Source of the DNA: Scatomorpha sp964535405
Lineage (GTDB): Bacteria > Bacillota > Clostridia > Oscillospirales > Oscillospiraceae
Assembly: GCA_964535405.1 (NCBI GenBank)
Contig: CAZHUG010000062.1
Span: 1-12,120, forward strand
Direction of reading: 5' to 3'
DNA: 12,120 bases
Of the stretch, positions 1-5,493 are shown piece after piece. Within the stretch, counting starts at the first letter, position 1, and every line of letters begins with the position of its first letter. The position numbers and the translations under genes are program-made. The notes under the pieces were generated by a model, which ran no database searches, had not been told where the DNA came from, and saw only the letters and a program-made list of their open reading frames with translations.

Positions 1-58
1 TATTTTGTGTTACACTGGAATACATTTATAGCACATCGACTGCCGGAAGTCAAATGAA

Positions 59-87
59 TTGACTAATTAATTTGACGAATGTATAAT
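59..87 (+). promoter_or_regulatory. sigma-A promoter of the lipoprotein-alr-mazF operon
   Basis: A -35 box TTGACT (59-64) and a perfect -10 box TATAAT (82-87) are separated by 17 bp, which matches the housekeeping sigma-A/sigma-70 consensus at eleven of twelve positions. Transcription should begin near 93-95 and run rightward into the lipoprotein gene at 267. A second TTGACG at 72-77 is too close to the -10 box to act as its -35. This is the best promoter in the window. Confidence 0.8.
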
Positions 88-93
88 GTAAAG

Positions 94-257
94 CTATGAA
101 CAGCTCAAGTGAAAACTGGATAGTCCCACATTGCTCCCGAAGGGCGTGAAAGTGGGGCTGCGCGCTCGTCCCCAAGAGGAGCGAGATCGCTGTTCCGTTT
201 CCTGATGGGAAAACTATAGAGATTCTTCCGGCGGCGATGTAATACATTACGGAGGAG
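94..257 (+). ncRNA. structured 5' leader RNA, class unknown, possible cis-regulator
   Basis: The stretch between the promoter and the lipoprotein start codon is rich in complementary segments. Local hairpins can form at 122-129/152-159 (8 bp with one G-U pair, enclosing a CCC-gaa-GGG stem), at 160-190 (CTCG-TCC against GGA-g-CGAG, extended by GCG/CGC) and at 198-202/208-212. A competing long-range pairing joins 120-128 to 206-209 and 213-217 (AUAGU/ACUAU plus CCCA/UGGG) and would disrupt the first and third hairpins. UUCUUCC at 223-229 can pair with the Shine-Dalgarno GGAGGAG at 251-257, enclosing GUAAU-AC-AUUAC at 239-250. I do not recognise a named riboswitch, T-box or 6S consensus here. 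A translation-controlling leader is an inference from base pairing read by eye. Confidence 0.4.
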
Positions 258-266
258 TAAGATACC

Positions 267-824
267 ATGCGGCGTTTGAAGCTTGCCGCACTAATGATGA
301 TACTTGTTCTGCTGTCTGCCTGTGGCGGAGACAGGACAAGAGAGACATTCGAGGCGCTCAGACAGGGGATAGAGTCCTCCGGGAGCGTGACATTGACGGC
401 CTGTGTGATAGGCAATTTGGCTGACTCCGTGGAGGAATATACTCTGAGCATGAACTGGAGCGCCGAGGGAGCCGTCATAGAGGTTTTGCAGCCCGAGCTT
501 ATTGCCGGGGTCCGCGCACGTATAGGCGCGGAATCAGACAGCGTGGAGTATGATGGCGCAATTTTGGCGGTTGGTCGTTTAAGTGAGGGAGGTCTGAGCC
601 CTGTGACGGCTATGCCGGAGCTTATAGCGGCTATAAATGATGCCCATGCGGAGACGTTCTGGACTGAGGGCGAGCATTATGCCGTGAGCCTGGTTCCTGA
701 TGATGAGCTTCGCATAACTCTCTGGCTGGATGCGCAGGGCCTGCCTGTTGCGGCTGAGTTTATTAACCAGGCGGACGGTCTGGTGCTTCTGCGCTGTGAT
801 ATAAGTGAATTTAACATACAATAG
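267..824 (+). CDS. small lipoprotein upstream of alr (YdcC-position)
   Basis: This predicted lipoprotein has 185 residues. The N-terminus carries basic residues R2, R3 and K5, then a hydrophobic stretch, then the lipobox L16-S17-A18-C19, so it should be lipidated on C19 and held on the outer face of the membrane. The rest is predicted to be mostly beta strand, with alternating polar and hydrophobic segments and no membrane span. The start follows GGAGGAG (251-257) by 9 nt. In Bacillus subtilis the gene before alr is ydcC, a sporulation-associated lipoprotein with a LolA-like fold; position and lipobox suggest an equivalent. This protein is only about half as long as YdcC, and I cannot confirm homology by eye, so no symbol is given. 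Its stop lies 13 nt before the preferred alr start, which points to a shared transcript. Confidence 0.75.
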   Translation: MRRLKLAALMMILVLLSACGGDRTRETFEALRQGIESSGSVTLTACVIGNLADSVEEYTLSMNWSAEGAVIEVLQPELIAGVRARIGAESDSVEYDGAILAVGRLSEGGLSPVTAMPELIAAINDAHAETFWTEGEHYAVSLVPDDELRITLWLDAQGLPVAAEFINQADGLVLLRCDISEFNIQ

Positions 825-837
825 AAAGGCGAATACT

Positions 838-1956
838 ATGAATCGCCATGATAAACGCACCTGGGCTGAGATAAACCTGGGAAATTTGGAACACAACTAC
901 AACGAAATACGTCGTATATTACCTGAGAACTGCCGCTTTGCCGGTATTTGCAAGGCTGATGCCTATGGACACGGCGCGGTGAAGGTTGGCAGAAAACTTC
1001 AGGAAATCGGAGCGGACTGCCTTGCAGTATCCTGTATTGAGGAAGCCTCGCAGCTGCGCAATGGCGGGCTTGAGCTGCCAATACTGATACTGGCGCCGAG
1101 TCCGGCGTTTTTAGCGCCGGAGATTGCGGCCCTGCCCGCGGAGCAGACGATAGGTGATGCCGCCGGCGCGCGTGCCATAAGCAAGGCGCTCGATGGCAGC
1201 GGGCTCACTCTGCGCTGTCATTTGAAGCTCGAAACAGGCATGGGCAGGACAGGACTTGATATTTCCGCCCCGGAGCTGGAAAGCACGGTTCTCGAAATTT
1301 TAAATTTGCCAAATTTGGAATTTGTCGGAGTTCTGACGCACTTTGCCGTCTCTGACGAGACAGACAACGGCTTTACGTCTGAGCAGACAGGCAGGTTCAT
1401 GGCTGCGGTGGATAGGCTGGAGACAATTACCGGACGCTGCCTCGGTCAGAGGCATTGCGCTAACAGCGGAGCCGTGGTAAACTACAGGGAAACGGTCTTC
1501 GACATGGTTCGCCCGGGTCTGCTGCTTTACGGAGTCTATCCAAACGGCGGACATGGCGGTATGAATTTGCGAGCGGTCATGAAGCTTATGACCCGAATTT
1601 ATGCCATAAGCGAGCATAAGGCGGGCGACAGCATAAGCTACGGCCGCTGCTTCATCTGTGAGCGGGATATGCGCGTTGCAGTCATTCCTGTTGGCTATGC
1701 CGATGGACTTCACCGCTCGTTATCCGCCAGGATGGATGTACTCGTAAACGGAAAACGTGCCCGCCAGATCGGTCAAATTTGCATGGACATGTGTATGGTT
1801 GACATAACAAATGTGCCCGATGTGAAATGCGGCGATATGGTGACGATTTTTGGCGACGGGCTTTCAGTAGACGAGCAAGCAAAAAAAGCTGGAACGATTT
1901 CGTACGAGCTGCTTTGTGCGGTTTCTCCGCGAGTTCCGCGTATTTATTTGGATTGA
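838..1956 (+). CDS. alr: alanine racemase
   Basis: This PLP-dependent enzyme interconverts L- and D-alanine in the cytoplasm and supplies D-Ala for peptidoglycan. The 372-residue length fits the family. The PLP lysine is K39 in the signature KADAYGHG (39-46). The catalytic tyrosine of the second domain is Y268 in ISYGR. VGYADG (285-290) and GQICMDM (312-318) are typical C-terminal motifs, and RPGLLLYG (225-232) belongs to the barrel domain. An in-frame ATG at 805 would overlap the lipoprotein gene and add 11 residues not typical of the family. The ATG at 838 is preferred because AAAGG (825-829) precedes it by 8 nt and the protein then begins close to the usual family start (TWAEINL). It lies between the lipoprotein and mazF genes, as in Bacillus. 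Confidence 0.95.
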   Translation: MNRHDKRTWAEINLGNLEHNYNEIRRILPENCRFAGICKADAYGHGAVKVGRKLQEIGADCLAVSCIEEASQLRNGGLELPILILAPSPAFLAPEIAALPAEQTIGDAAGARAISKALDGSGLTLRCHLKLETGMGRTGLDISAPELESTVLEILNLPNLEFVGVLTHFAVSDETDNGFTSEQTGRFMAAVDRLETITGRCLGQRHCANSGAVVNYRETVFDMVRPGLLLYGVYPNGGHGGMNLRAVMKLMTRIYAISEHKAGDSISYGRCFICERDMRVAVIPVGYADGLHRSLSARMDVLVNGKRARQIGQICMDMCMVDITNVPDVKCGDMVTIFGDGLSVDEQAKKAGTISYELLCAVSPRVPRIYLD

Positions 1957-2079
1957 TGTATAAAAAGGCGCTCTGTGTGTGAAAATATGGTTAGCGGTTC
2001 ATCCGCTTCAATAGTGGACCGAGGGCCGCTGCCCTACATACAATGTGAATGGGCAACTATCTACGGAGAGTGAAGCTCG
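1957..2079 (+). other. structured spacer between alr and mazF, no antitoxin gene
   Basis: This is the place where mazE (ndoAI) lies in Bacillus, but no credible antitoxin frame is present. Two tight hairpins are visible: AGCGG-ttcat-CCGCT (1993-2007) and GGGC-cgct-GCCC (2023-2034). The second competes with GCCC-t-ACAT-aca-ATGT-gaat-GGGC (2031-2054). A second copy of CCGCT (2026-2030) could also pair with AGCGG. There is no T-run, so it is not an ordinary terminator. The mazF ribosome binding site GGAGAG (2065-2070) follows. Whether the folds matter is unknown. Confidence 0.4.
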
Positions 2080-2433
2080 ATGCCAAATCCAGTAAAACGC
2101 GGAGACATTTTTTACGCCGACCTGAGCCCCGTTGTGGGCAGTGAACAGGGCGGAATGCGCCCGGTGCTAATTGTCCAAAATGACACCGGCAACAGACACA
2201 GCCCCACAGTTATAGCTGCGGCAATAACCTCACAGATCGGTAAGGCAAGGCTGCCGACGCACATAGAGTTATGCGCTCGAAACTACGGCCTTAGCCGTGA
2301 CAGCGTGATACTGTTGGAGCAGGTACGTACCCTGGACAAATCCCGTCTGCGTGAGCGGATGGGCCAGCTTGACAACAATACGATGGGAAGAGTGGACAAT
2401 GCCATTGCGGTAAGCCTTGGCCTTGGACATTAA
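2080..2433 (+). CDS. mazF: MazF/EndoA-family endoribonuclease toxin
   Basis: This 117-residue protein of the PemK/MazF family is very close in pattern to Bacillus subtilis EndoA (NdoA), a sequence-specific mRNA interferase that cleaves single-stranded RNA. The N-terminal RGDIFYADLSPVVGSEQGG block (7-25), RPVLIVQND (27-35) and DSVILLEQVRT in the second half are diagnostic. The catalytic pair known from EndoA, Arg25 and Thr48, corresponds to R27 and T50, so an active nuclease is predicted. The start follows GGAGAG (2065-2070) by 9 nt. The usual partner MazE is absent between this gene and alr, and none of the following genes resembles it. An antitoxin could be encoded elsewhere in the genome. 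The gene is probably co-transcribed from the promoter at 59-87. Confidence 0.93.
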   Translation: MPNPVKRGDIFYADLSPVVGSEQGGMRPVLIVQNDTGNRHSPTVIAAAITSQIGKARLPTHIELCARNYGLSRDSVILLEQVRTLDKSRLRERMGQLDNNTMGRVDNAIAVSLGLGH

Positions 2434-2446
2434 GACGAGAGATAAC

Positions 2447-2468
2447 CCCCGGGCATTTTTGCCCGGGG
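2447..2468 (+). terminator. GC-rich hairpin after mazF, no T-tract
   Basis: CCCCGGGCA (2447-2455) and TGCCCGGGG (2460-2468) form a perfect 9-bp stem with a TTTT loop, starting 13 nt after the mazF stop. No T-run follows; the next gene's GGAGG lies 9 nt downstream. It may pause or weakly terminate transcription, or protect the upstream mRNA 3' end, and is not a canonical intrinsic terminator. Confidence 0.45.
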
Positions 2469-2490
2469 CCAGACAACGGAGGTACATAGG

Positions 2491-2967
2491 ATGAAGAAAT
2501 GGCAGATAGTAGTGCTTGTGCTTGCAATTGTGGTCACTGCCGCGGGCCTTGGCGCTTATGCAGCCACAAATTATGGCGGCCAGACCGATCCGCTTGTTGC
2601 GTCGAGCTATTTGAGCGGCGTTTTGGAGCCCTCACTTAGAGCAGACTTTGACAGTCAAATAGCGGCTGCTATGGAAAAGCTTGAGCGAAGCTTTCAGGAG
2701 GAGCTCGCGTCTGCGACGGGGACATTTGAGGTAGTGACGCTGAAGAGCGGGCAGACCTTCAGCGGCGGCAGCGGCTGTGAGATACTTTTCCGCAGCGGCA
2801 CGGCTGTTTCTGTCGGCAGTCTTATTGACGTGTCCACCGGCAACTCAGTAGCCGCAGGAGTGGCGCTTGCGGCAAACCACCTTTACATGGCCTCGGACGC
2901 GGAAAGCGGACTTAAGGCCTCGGCTGACGTGACATTGCTTGCGCGCGGTACATATTCTGTGGCGTAG
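2491..2967 (+). CDS. membrane-anchored or secreted protein of unknown function
   Basis: This 158-residue protein starts with MKKW and a single hydrophobic segment (residues 5-25), which serves as a signal peptide or signal anchor; a possible AYA cleavage site lies near residue 24. A short charged helix follows (residues 50-75, including FDSQIAAAMEKLERSFQEEL). The C-terminal part is predicted to be beta-rich: a FEVVTLKSGQTFSGG segment, CEILFRSG, then DVSTG, NHLYMAS and LLARGTYSV near the end. I have seen this general layout (short helix followed by a glycine-rich beta domain ending in V-LLxRGxY) in conserved but uncharacterised clostridial exported proteins. That resemblance is from memory and gives no function. 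GGAGG (2478-2482) precedes the ATG by 8 nt. A strong terminator starts within 20 nt of the stop. Confidence 0.75.
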   Translation: MKKWQIVVLVLAIVVTAAGLGAYAATNYGGQTDPLVASSYLSGVLEPSLRADFDSQIAAAMEKLERSFQEELASATGTFEVVTLKSGQTFSGGSGCEILFRSGTAVSVGSLIDVSTGNSVAAGVALAANHLYMASDAESGLKASADVTLLARGTYSVA

Positions 2968-2974
2968 TTCTTAA

Positions 2975-3021
2975 AAAACGCACCCGCTCATACAAATAGT
3001 ATGAGCGGGATTTTGCGTTTT
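2975..3021 (+). terminator. bidirectional intrinsic terminator
   Basis: CCCGCTCATAC (2983-2993) and GTATGAGCGGG (2999-3009) form a perfect 11-bp stem with a 5-nt loop. The flanks AAAACGCA (2975-2982) and TGCGTTTT (3014-3021) can extend it by 8 bp across a 4-nt bulge. T-rich sequence follows on the plus strand (ATTTTGCGTTTT), and an even better T-run follows on the minus strand. It should end the lipoprotein-alr-mazF transcript, at least in part. Confidence 0.85.
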
Positions 3022-3033
3022 GGGGGAATATAT

Positions 3034-3591
3034 ATGGAAGGCACATATCCAATAGTAAATGGCGCAGTGCGTATCGGACAGCTGCGTGTGCATAAGAGCG
3101 GATTGATGATGGTTTTCGAGGCACAGGCAGAAAATACGGGCGGTATTTTGCGGCTGTCTATCTATGGTGAGGACTGCGAGGGCTATCTGGGCGTGATGTC
3201 TCCCGACGGCAGCGGGGAGCTGTTTTTGCGCCGCAGCTTGAGCCGCGCCGCACTCAAAAATATGCCCGGGCATATTGATTATGCGGGACCGGCGGGCGAG
3301 CTGCGGGCAAAGCCGAGAGAGAAACCGAAGCCCGAACCGGAGCCTGCGCCACGACTGGCAGTTGAACCGGAGCCGGAACAGGAGCCGCAGCCGAAGTTCG
3401 AACCGGAACCAGAACAGGCGCTGCAGGACGATGACACTCTGTGGTACAGCTCTCCGGACGGCACTCTCTCGACCTTTGACGGGCGGCGGATGCTCGTGGC
3501 CATTCCGGCGGACGATCCTAAGCTGCCTCCCGGGGCGGAAGATCTCATCAGAATGATAAATGGACGTAAATACGTTGTATTTCCATGGTGA
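3034..3591 (+). CDS. hypothetical two-part protein with Pro/Glu linker
   Basis: This 185-residue protein falls into three parts. Residues 1-92 form a beta-rich N-terminal domain (VRIGQLRVHKSGLMMVFEA, a cysteine at 48, then LGVMSPDGSGELFLRRSLS). Residues 93-128 are a low-complexity linker of Pro-Glu pairs with Lys and Arg. Residues 134-185 form a compact C-terminal segment with WYSSPDGT and a final RKYVVFPW. No signal peptide or membrane span is seen, so it is probably cytoplasmic. An in-frame ATG at 3001 lies inside the terminator stem and has no ribosome binding site. The ATG at 3034, preceded by GGGGG (3022-3026) at 7 nt, is the better start. Similar short N-terminal domains occur in Oscillospiraceae hypothetical proteins, but I know no function. 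Confidence 0.65.
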   Translation: MEGTYPIVNGAVRIGQLRVHKSGLMMVFEAQAENTGGILRLSIYGEDCEGYLGVMSPDGSGELFLRRSLSRAALKNMPGHIDYAGPAGELRAKPREKPKPEPEPAPRLAVEPEPEQEPQPKFEPEPEQALQDDDTLWYSSPDGTLSTFDGRRMLVAIPADDPKLPPGAEDLIRMINGRKYVVFPW

Positions 3592-3603
3592 AAATGTTAA
3601 AAT
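3575..3603 (+). promoter_or_regulatory. possible promoter of pdp
   Basis: TTGTAT (3575-3580) and TAAAAT (3598-3603) are separated by exactly 17 bp and sit just before the pdp ribosome binding site. The -10 box is good (five of six), the -35 poor (three of six). It would give pdp and the regulator their own transcript start, within the tail of the preceding gene. Confidence 0.3.
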
Positions 3604-3636
3604 GATGGGATAAATGCAATAAGGGAGAGACTTTTA

Positions 3637-4941
3637 ATGCTAATGACAGATATTATCGCCAGGAAGCGCGATGACGAAGAGCTGTCTGCTTCAGAAATTG
3701 AATTTGTAATAAAGGGTTATACAGACGGTTCAATTCCGGACTATCAGATGTCGGCATTACTCATGGCTATTGTGTGGCGCGGAATGAGCCGCAGTGAGAC
3801 GCTTGCTCTCACCTTAGCCATGATGCACAGCGGTGACGTTCTCGATCTGTCCCGAATCTCCGGCGTAAAGGGTGATAAGCACTCGACCGGAGGCGTGGGG
3901 GACAAGACAACGCTTGCGCTGCTTCCCATGGTGGCTGCGCAGGGCGTGAAGATGGCGAAGCTTTCAGGCCGCGGCCTTGGACATACAGGCGGCACAATTG
4001 ACAAGCTGGAGAGCTTCCCCGGTTTCAGCTGCGGCTTGAGCGACGAGGCGTTCATGAATCAGGTGGAAAATCTGGGCTTTGCCATAGCGGGCCAGACCGC
4101 GGATTTAGTCCCGGCTGACAAGAAAATGTATGCTCTGAGGGATGTAACGGGCACAGTATCATCCATCCCGCTCATAGTATCGAGCATCATGTCAAAGAAG
4201 CTCGCTTCAGGCGCAGACGTGATAGTGCTCGATGTGAAATGCGGCAGTGGCGCCTTCATGAAGAGCGAGGAAGAGGCAGTTGAGCTGGCGACCGAGATGG
4301 TGGAGGTCGGCAAACTTGCCGGAAAGCGCACCGTTGCCTGCATAACTGATATGGATGAGCCTCTGGGCCATGCCGTCGGCAACGCCCTGGAGGTCAAGGA
4401 GGCTATCAGCCTGCTGCATGGCAATCCGGAGGGCAATCTGCGCGAGCTGTGCCTGACTCTCGGCTCCTGCATCCTGACTGAGAGCGGTGCGGCGCACAGC
4501 GATGATGAGGCGCGCTCAAAGCTCGAGGCGGGCATATCGGACGGCACGGCGCTTGCGAAGCTTGCACAGCTGGTCGCGGCTCAGGGCGGAGACGCGCAGT
4601 CTGTATACGACACCTCAATGCTCCCGCGGGCGGAGATTATGCTTGATGTCCCATCTGTTGCCAGCGGTTATGTAAACCGAATCAGCGCTGAGGATGTGGG
4701 GCTTGTGAGCATGCAGTTGGGCGGAGGACGTGCCGATAAGGACAGCGTGATAGACCTGGCTGTCGGCCTTGTCCTGCACAAGAAGGTTGGAGATTATGTA
4801 AACCCGGGCGAGAGCCTTGCCACAATTCACGCAAGCAGTCAGGAAAAGGCCGAGCAGGCGGCACGGCGCTTAGCTGATAGCTATGTCATAAGTGCAGACC
4901 GGCCTGAGCGCAGACCCTTTATCCGCGCCATAATACGCTAG
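3637..4941 (+). CDS. pdp: pyrimidine-nucleoside (thymidine) phosphorylase
   Basis: This cytoplasmic salvage enzyme splits uridine, deoxyuridine or thymidine with phosphate into the free base and (deoxy)ribose-1-phosphate. The 434-residue length fits the DeoA/Pdp family. The helical N-terminal domain is followed by the phosphate-binding loop KHSTGGVGDKTT (81-92), then the family signature SGRGLGHTGGTIDKLES (110-126). The pyrimidine-contact residues known from E. coli thymidine phosphorylase (R171, S186, K190) correspond to R168, S183 and K187. The C-terminal alpha/beta domain is complete. The ATG at 3637 follows GGGAGAG (3623-3629) by 7 nt; the ATG at 3643 is a less well spaced alternative. 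Pdp rather than a strict thymidine phosphorylase is favoured because Gram-positive bacteria usually carry the broad-specificity form; sequence alone does not settle it. Confidence 0.95.
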   Translation: MLMTDIIARKRDDEELSASEIEFVIKGYTDGSIPDYQMSALLMAIVWRGMSRSETLALTLAMMHSGDVLDLSRISGVKGDKHSTGGVGDKTTLALLPMVAAQGVKMAKLSGRGLGHTGGTIDKLESFPGFSCGLSDEAFMNQVENLGFAIAGQTADLVPADKKMYALRDVTGTVSSIPLIVSSIMSKKLASGADVIVLDVKCGSGAFMKSEEEAVELATEMVEVGKLAGKRTVACITDMDEPLGHAVGNALEVKEAISLLHGNPEGNLRELCLTLGSCILTESGAAHSDDEARSKLEAGISDGTALAKLAQLVAAQGGDAQSVYDTSMLPRAEIMLDVPSVASGYVNRISAEDVGLVSMQLGGGRADKDSVIDLAVGLVLHKKVGDYVNPGESLATIHASSQEKAEQAARRLADSYVISADRPERRPFIRAIIR

Positions 4942-4986
4942 TAGGGCGTATATAGGAAGCTACGCTTTTGCTAAAGAGGTGGGATA

Positions 4987-5343
4987 ATGAAAAGTATAAC
5001 TGACCTGTTCAGGGAATTGAGAGAAGATCACGACCTGTCGCAAACTGAAATCGCCGCAGTTTTGGGAATCTCACAGCAGCACTATTCAAAATATGAAACC
5101 GGAGAACATGAATTTACGCTTCGGCACTTCATCAAGCTGGCGGAATATTACCATGTCTCAGCCGATTATCTCATTGGACGGTGCCGGATAGATGATAAAA
5201 CCCCGATGGAACTGATCTATGTGACGAAGGACTGCACTTGTGAGCAGCTAATAAAAAAGACGCTGCCTCTAAACGGAAAAGGGAGACAGGCTGTTGTGGA
5301 CTATGTTGATTTGCAAGGCTTGGGCAATGTTGCCGGCAAGTAG
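4987..5343 (+). CDS. XRE-family helix-turn-helix regulator
   Basis: This 118-residue DNA-binding protein has a Cro/C1-type helix-turn-helix spanning about residues 6-64. It includes LSQTEIAAVLGISQQHYSKYE (17-37) and the usual closing FIKLAEYYHVSADYLIG (48-64). The remaining 54 residues are not a recognised sensor domain. They hold a CTC pair (C83 and C85) and a basic segment ending in a short helix. AGAGGTGGG (4975-4983) supplies the ribosome binding site. The gene lies 45 nt after pdp and ends about 50 nt before the long terminator. Its target is not evident: I found no clear operator-like inverted repeat next to it. Small one-domain regulators of this kind occur both in mobile elements and in ordinary clostridial chromosomes; nothing else here suggests a phage or integrative element. 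Confidence 0.85.
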   Translation: MKSITDLFRELREDHDLSQTEIAAVLGISQQHYSKYETGEHEFTLRHFIKLAEYYHVSADYLIGRCRIDDKTPMELIYVTKDCTCEQLIKKTLPLNGKGRQAVVDYVDLQGLGNVAGK

Positions 5344-5394
5344 TTTTGTTGCCAGGGTTTTTGCGAAATTAATTATAATATAGTGCGCTTCATT

Positions 5395-5439
5395 AAAAAA
5401 CCAGAGCATCGCTTAATATAAGTGATGCTCTGGTTTTTT
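5395..5439. terminator. long bidirectional terminator between convergent operons
   Basis: A run of six A, then CCAGAGCATC and GCTT (5395-5414), pairs with AAGT, GATGCTCTGG and six T (5420-5439) around a 5-nt AATAT loop. This gives a 20-bp stem with one G-U pair. The A and T runs at either side make it effective in both directions, which fits its place between the plus-strand regulator gene and the minus-strand operon end. Confidence 0.92.
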
Positions 5440-5455
5440 GTTCTATTACAGCTTC

Positions 5456-5488
5456 TAAAATGCGAACCTAAAAATTAGGGGCATTTTA
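5456..5488 (-). terminator. hairpin terminator after the lgt operon
   Basis: Just beyond the stop codon of the 5494-6048 gene, TAAAATGC (5456-5463) pairs with GCATTTTA (5481-5488), and CCTAA (5467-5471) with TTAGG (5475-5479) around AAA, with a small internal loop. Read on the minus strand it ends in GCATTTTA, a weak T-run. It backs up the larger terminator at 5395-5439. Confidence 0.6.
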
Positions 5489-5493
5489 TATGT

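Noticed and set aside
94..266. 6S RNA, T-box or SRP RNA in the leader region
   Set aside because: I could not find the T-box bulge consensus, the SRP GGAAG-type loop, or a convincing single long 6S hairpin with central bubble. The multi-hairpin arrangement fits none of them, so the class is left open.
805..837. Earlier in-frame ATG for alr
   Set aside because: It overlaps the lipoprotein gene, lacks a ribosome binding site and adds 11 residues not typical of alanine racemases. The ATG at 838 has AAAGG at a proper distance.
1987..2073. 28-codon frame (MVSGSSAS...) in the alr-mazF spacer as a possible hidden antitoxin
   Set aside because: There is no ribosome binding site before it, it is far shorter than MazE, and it shows no AbrB-like pattern. 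It overlaps the hairpins and is more likely chance.
3001..3033. Start codon at 3001 for the Pro/Glu-linker gene
   Set aside because: This ATG is part of the terminator stem and would be lost in the folded RNA. The ATG at 3034 has a G-rich ribosome binding site.
3275..3556. Arg/Ser-rich alternative frame inside the Pro/Glu-linker gene
   Set aside because: It is the frame-shifted reading of the repetitive Pro/Glu codons. It has no start signals and no recognisable domain.
4942..4986. Weak stem GCGTA/TACGC followed by TTTT between pdp and the regulator
   Set aside because: It has only about 5 bp and a 10-nt loop, too weak to call a terminator. The two genes are probably co-transcribed.
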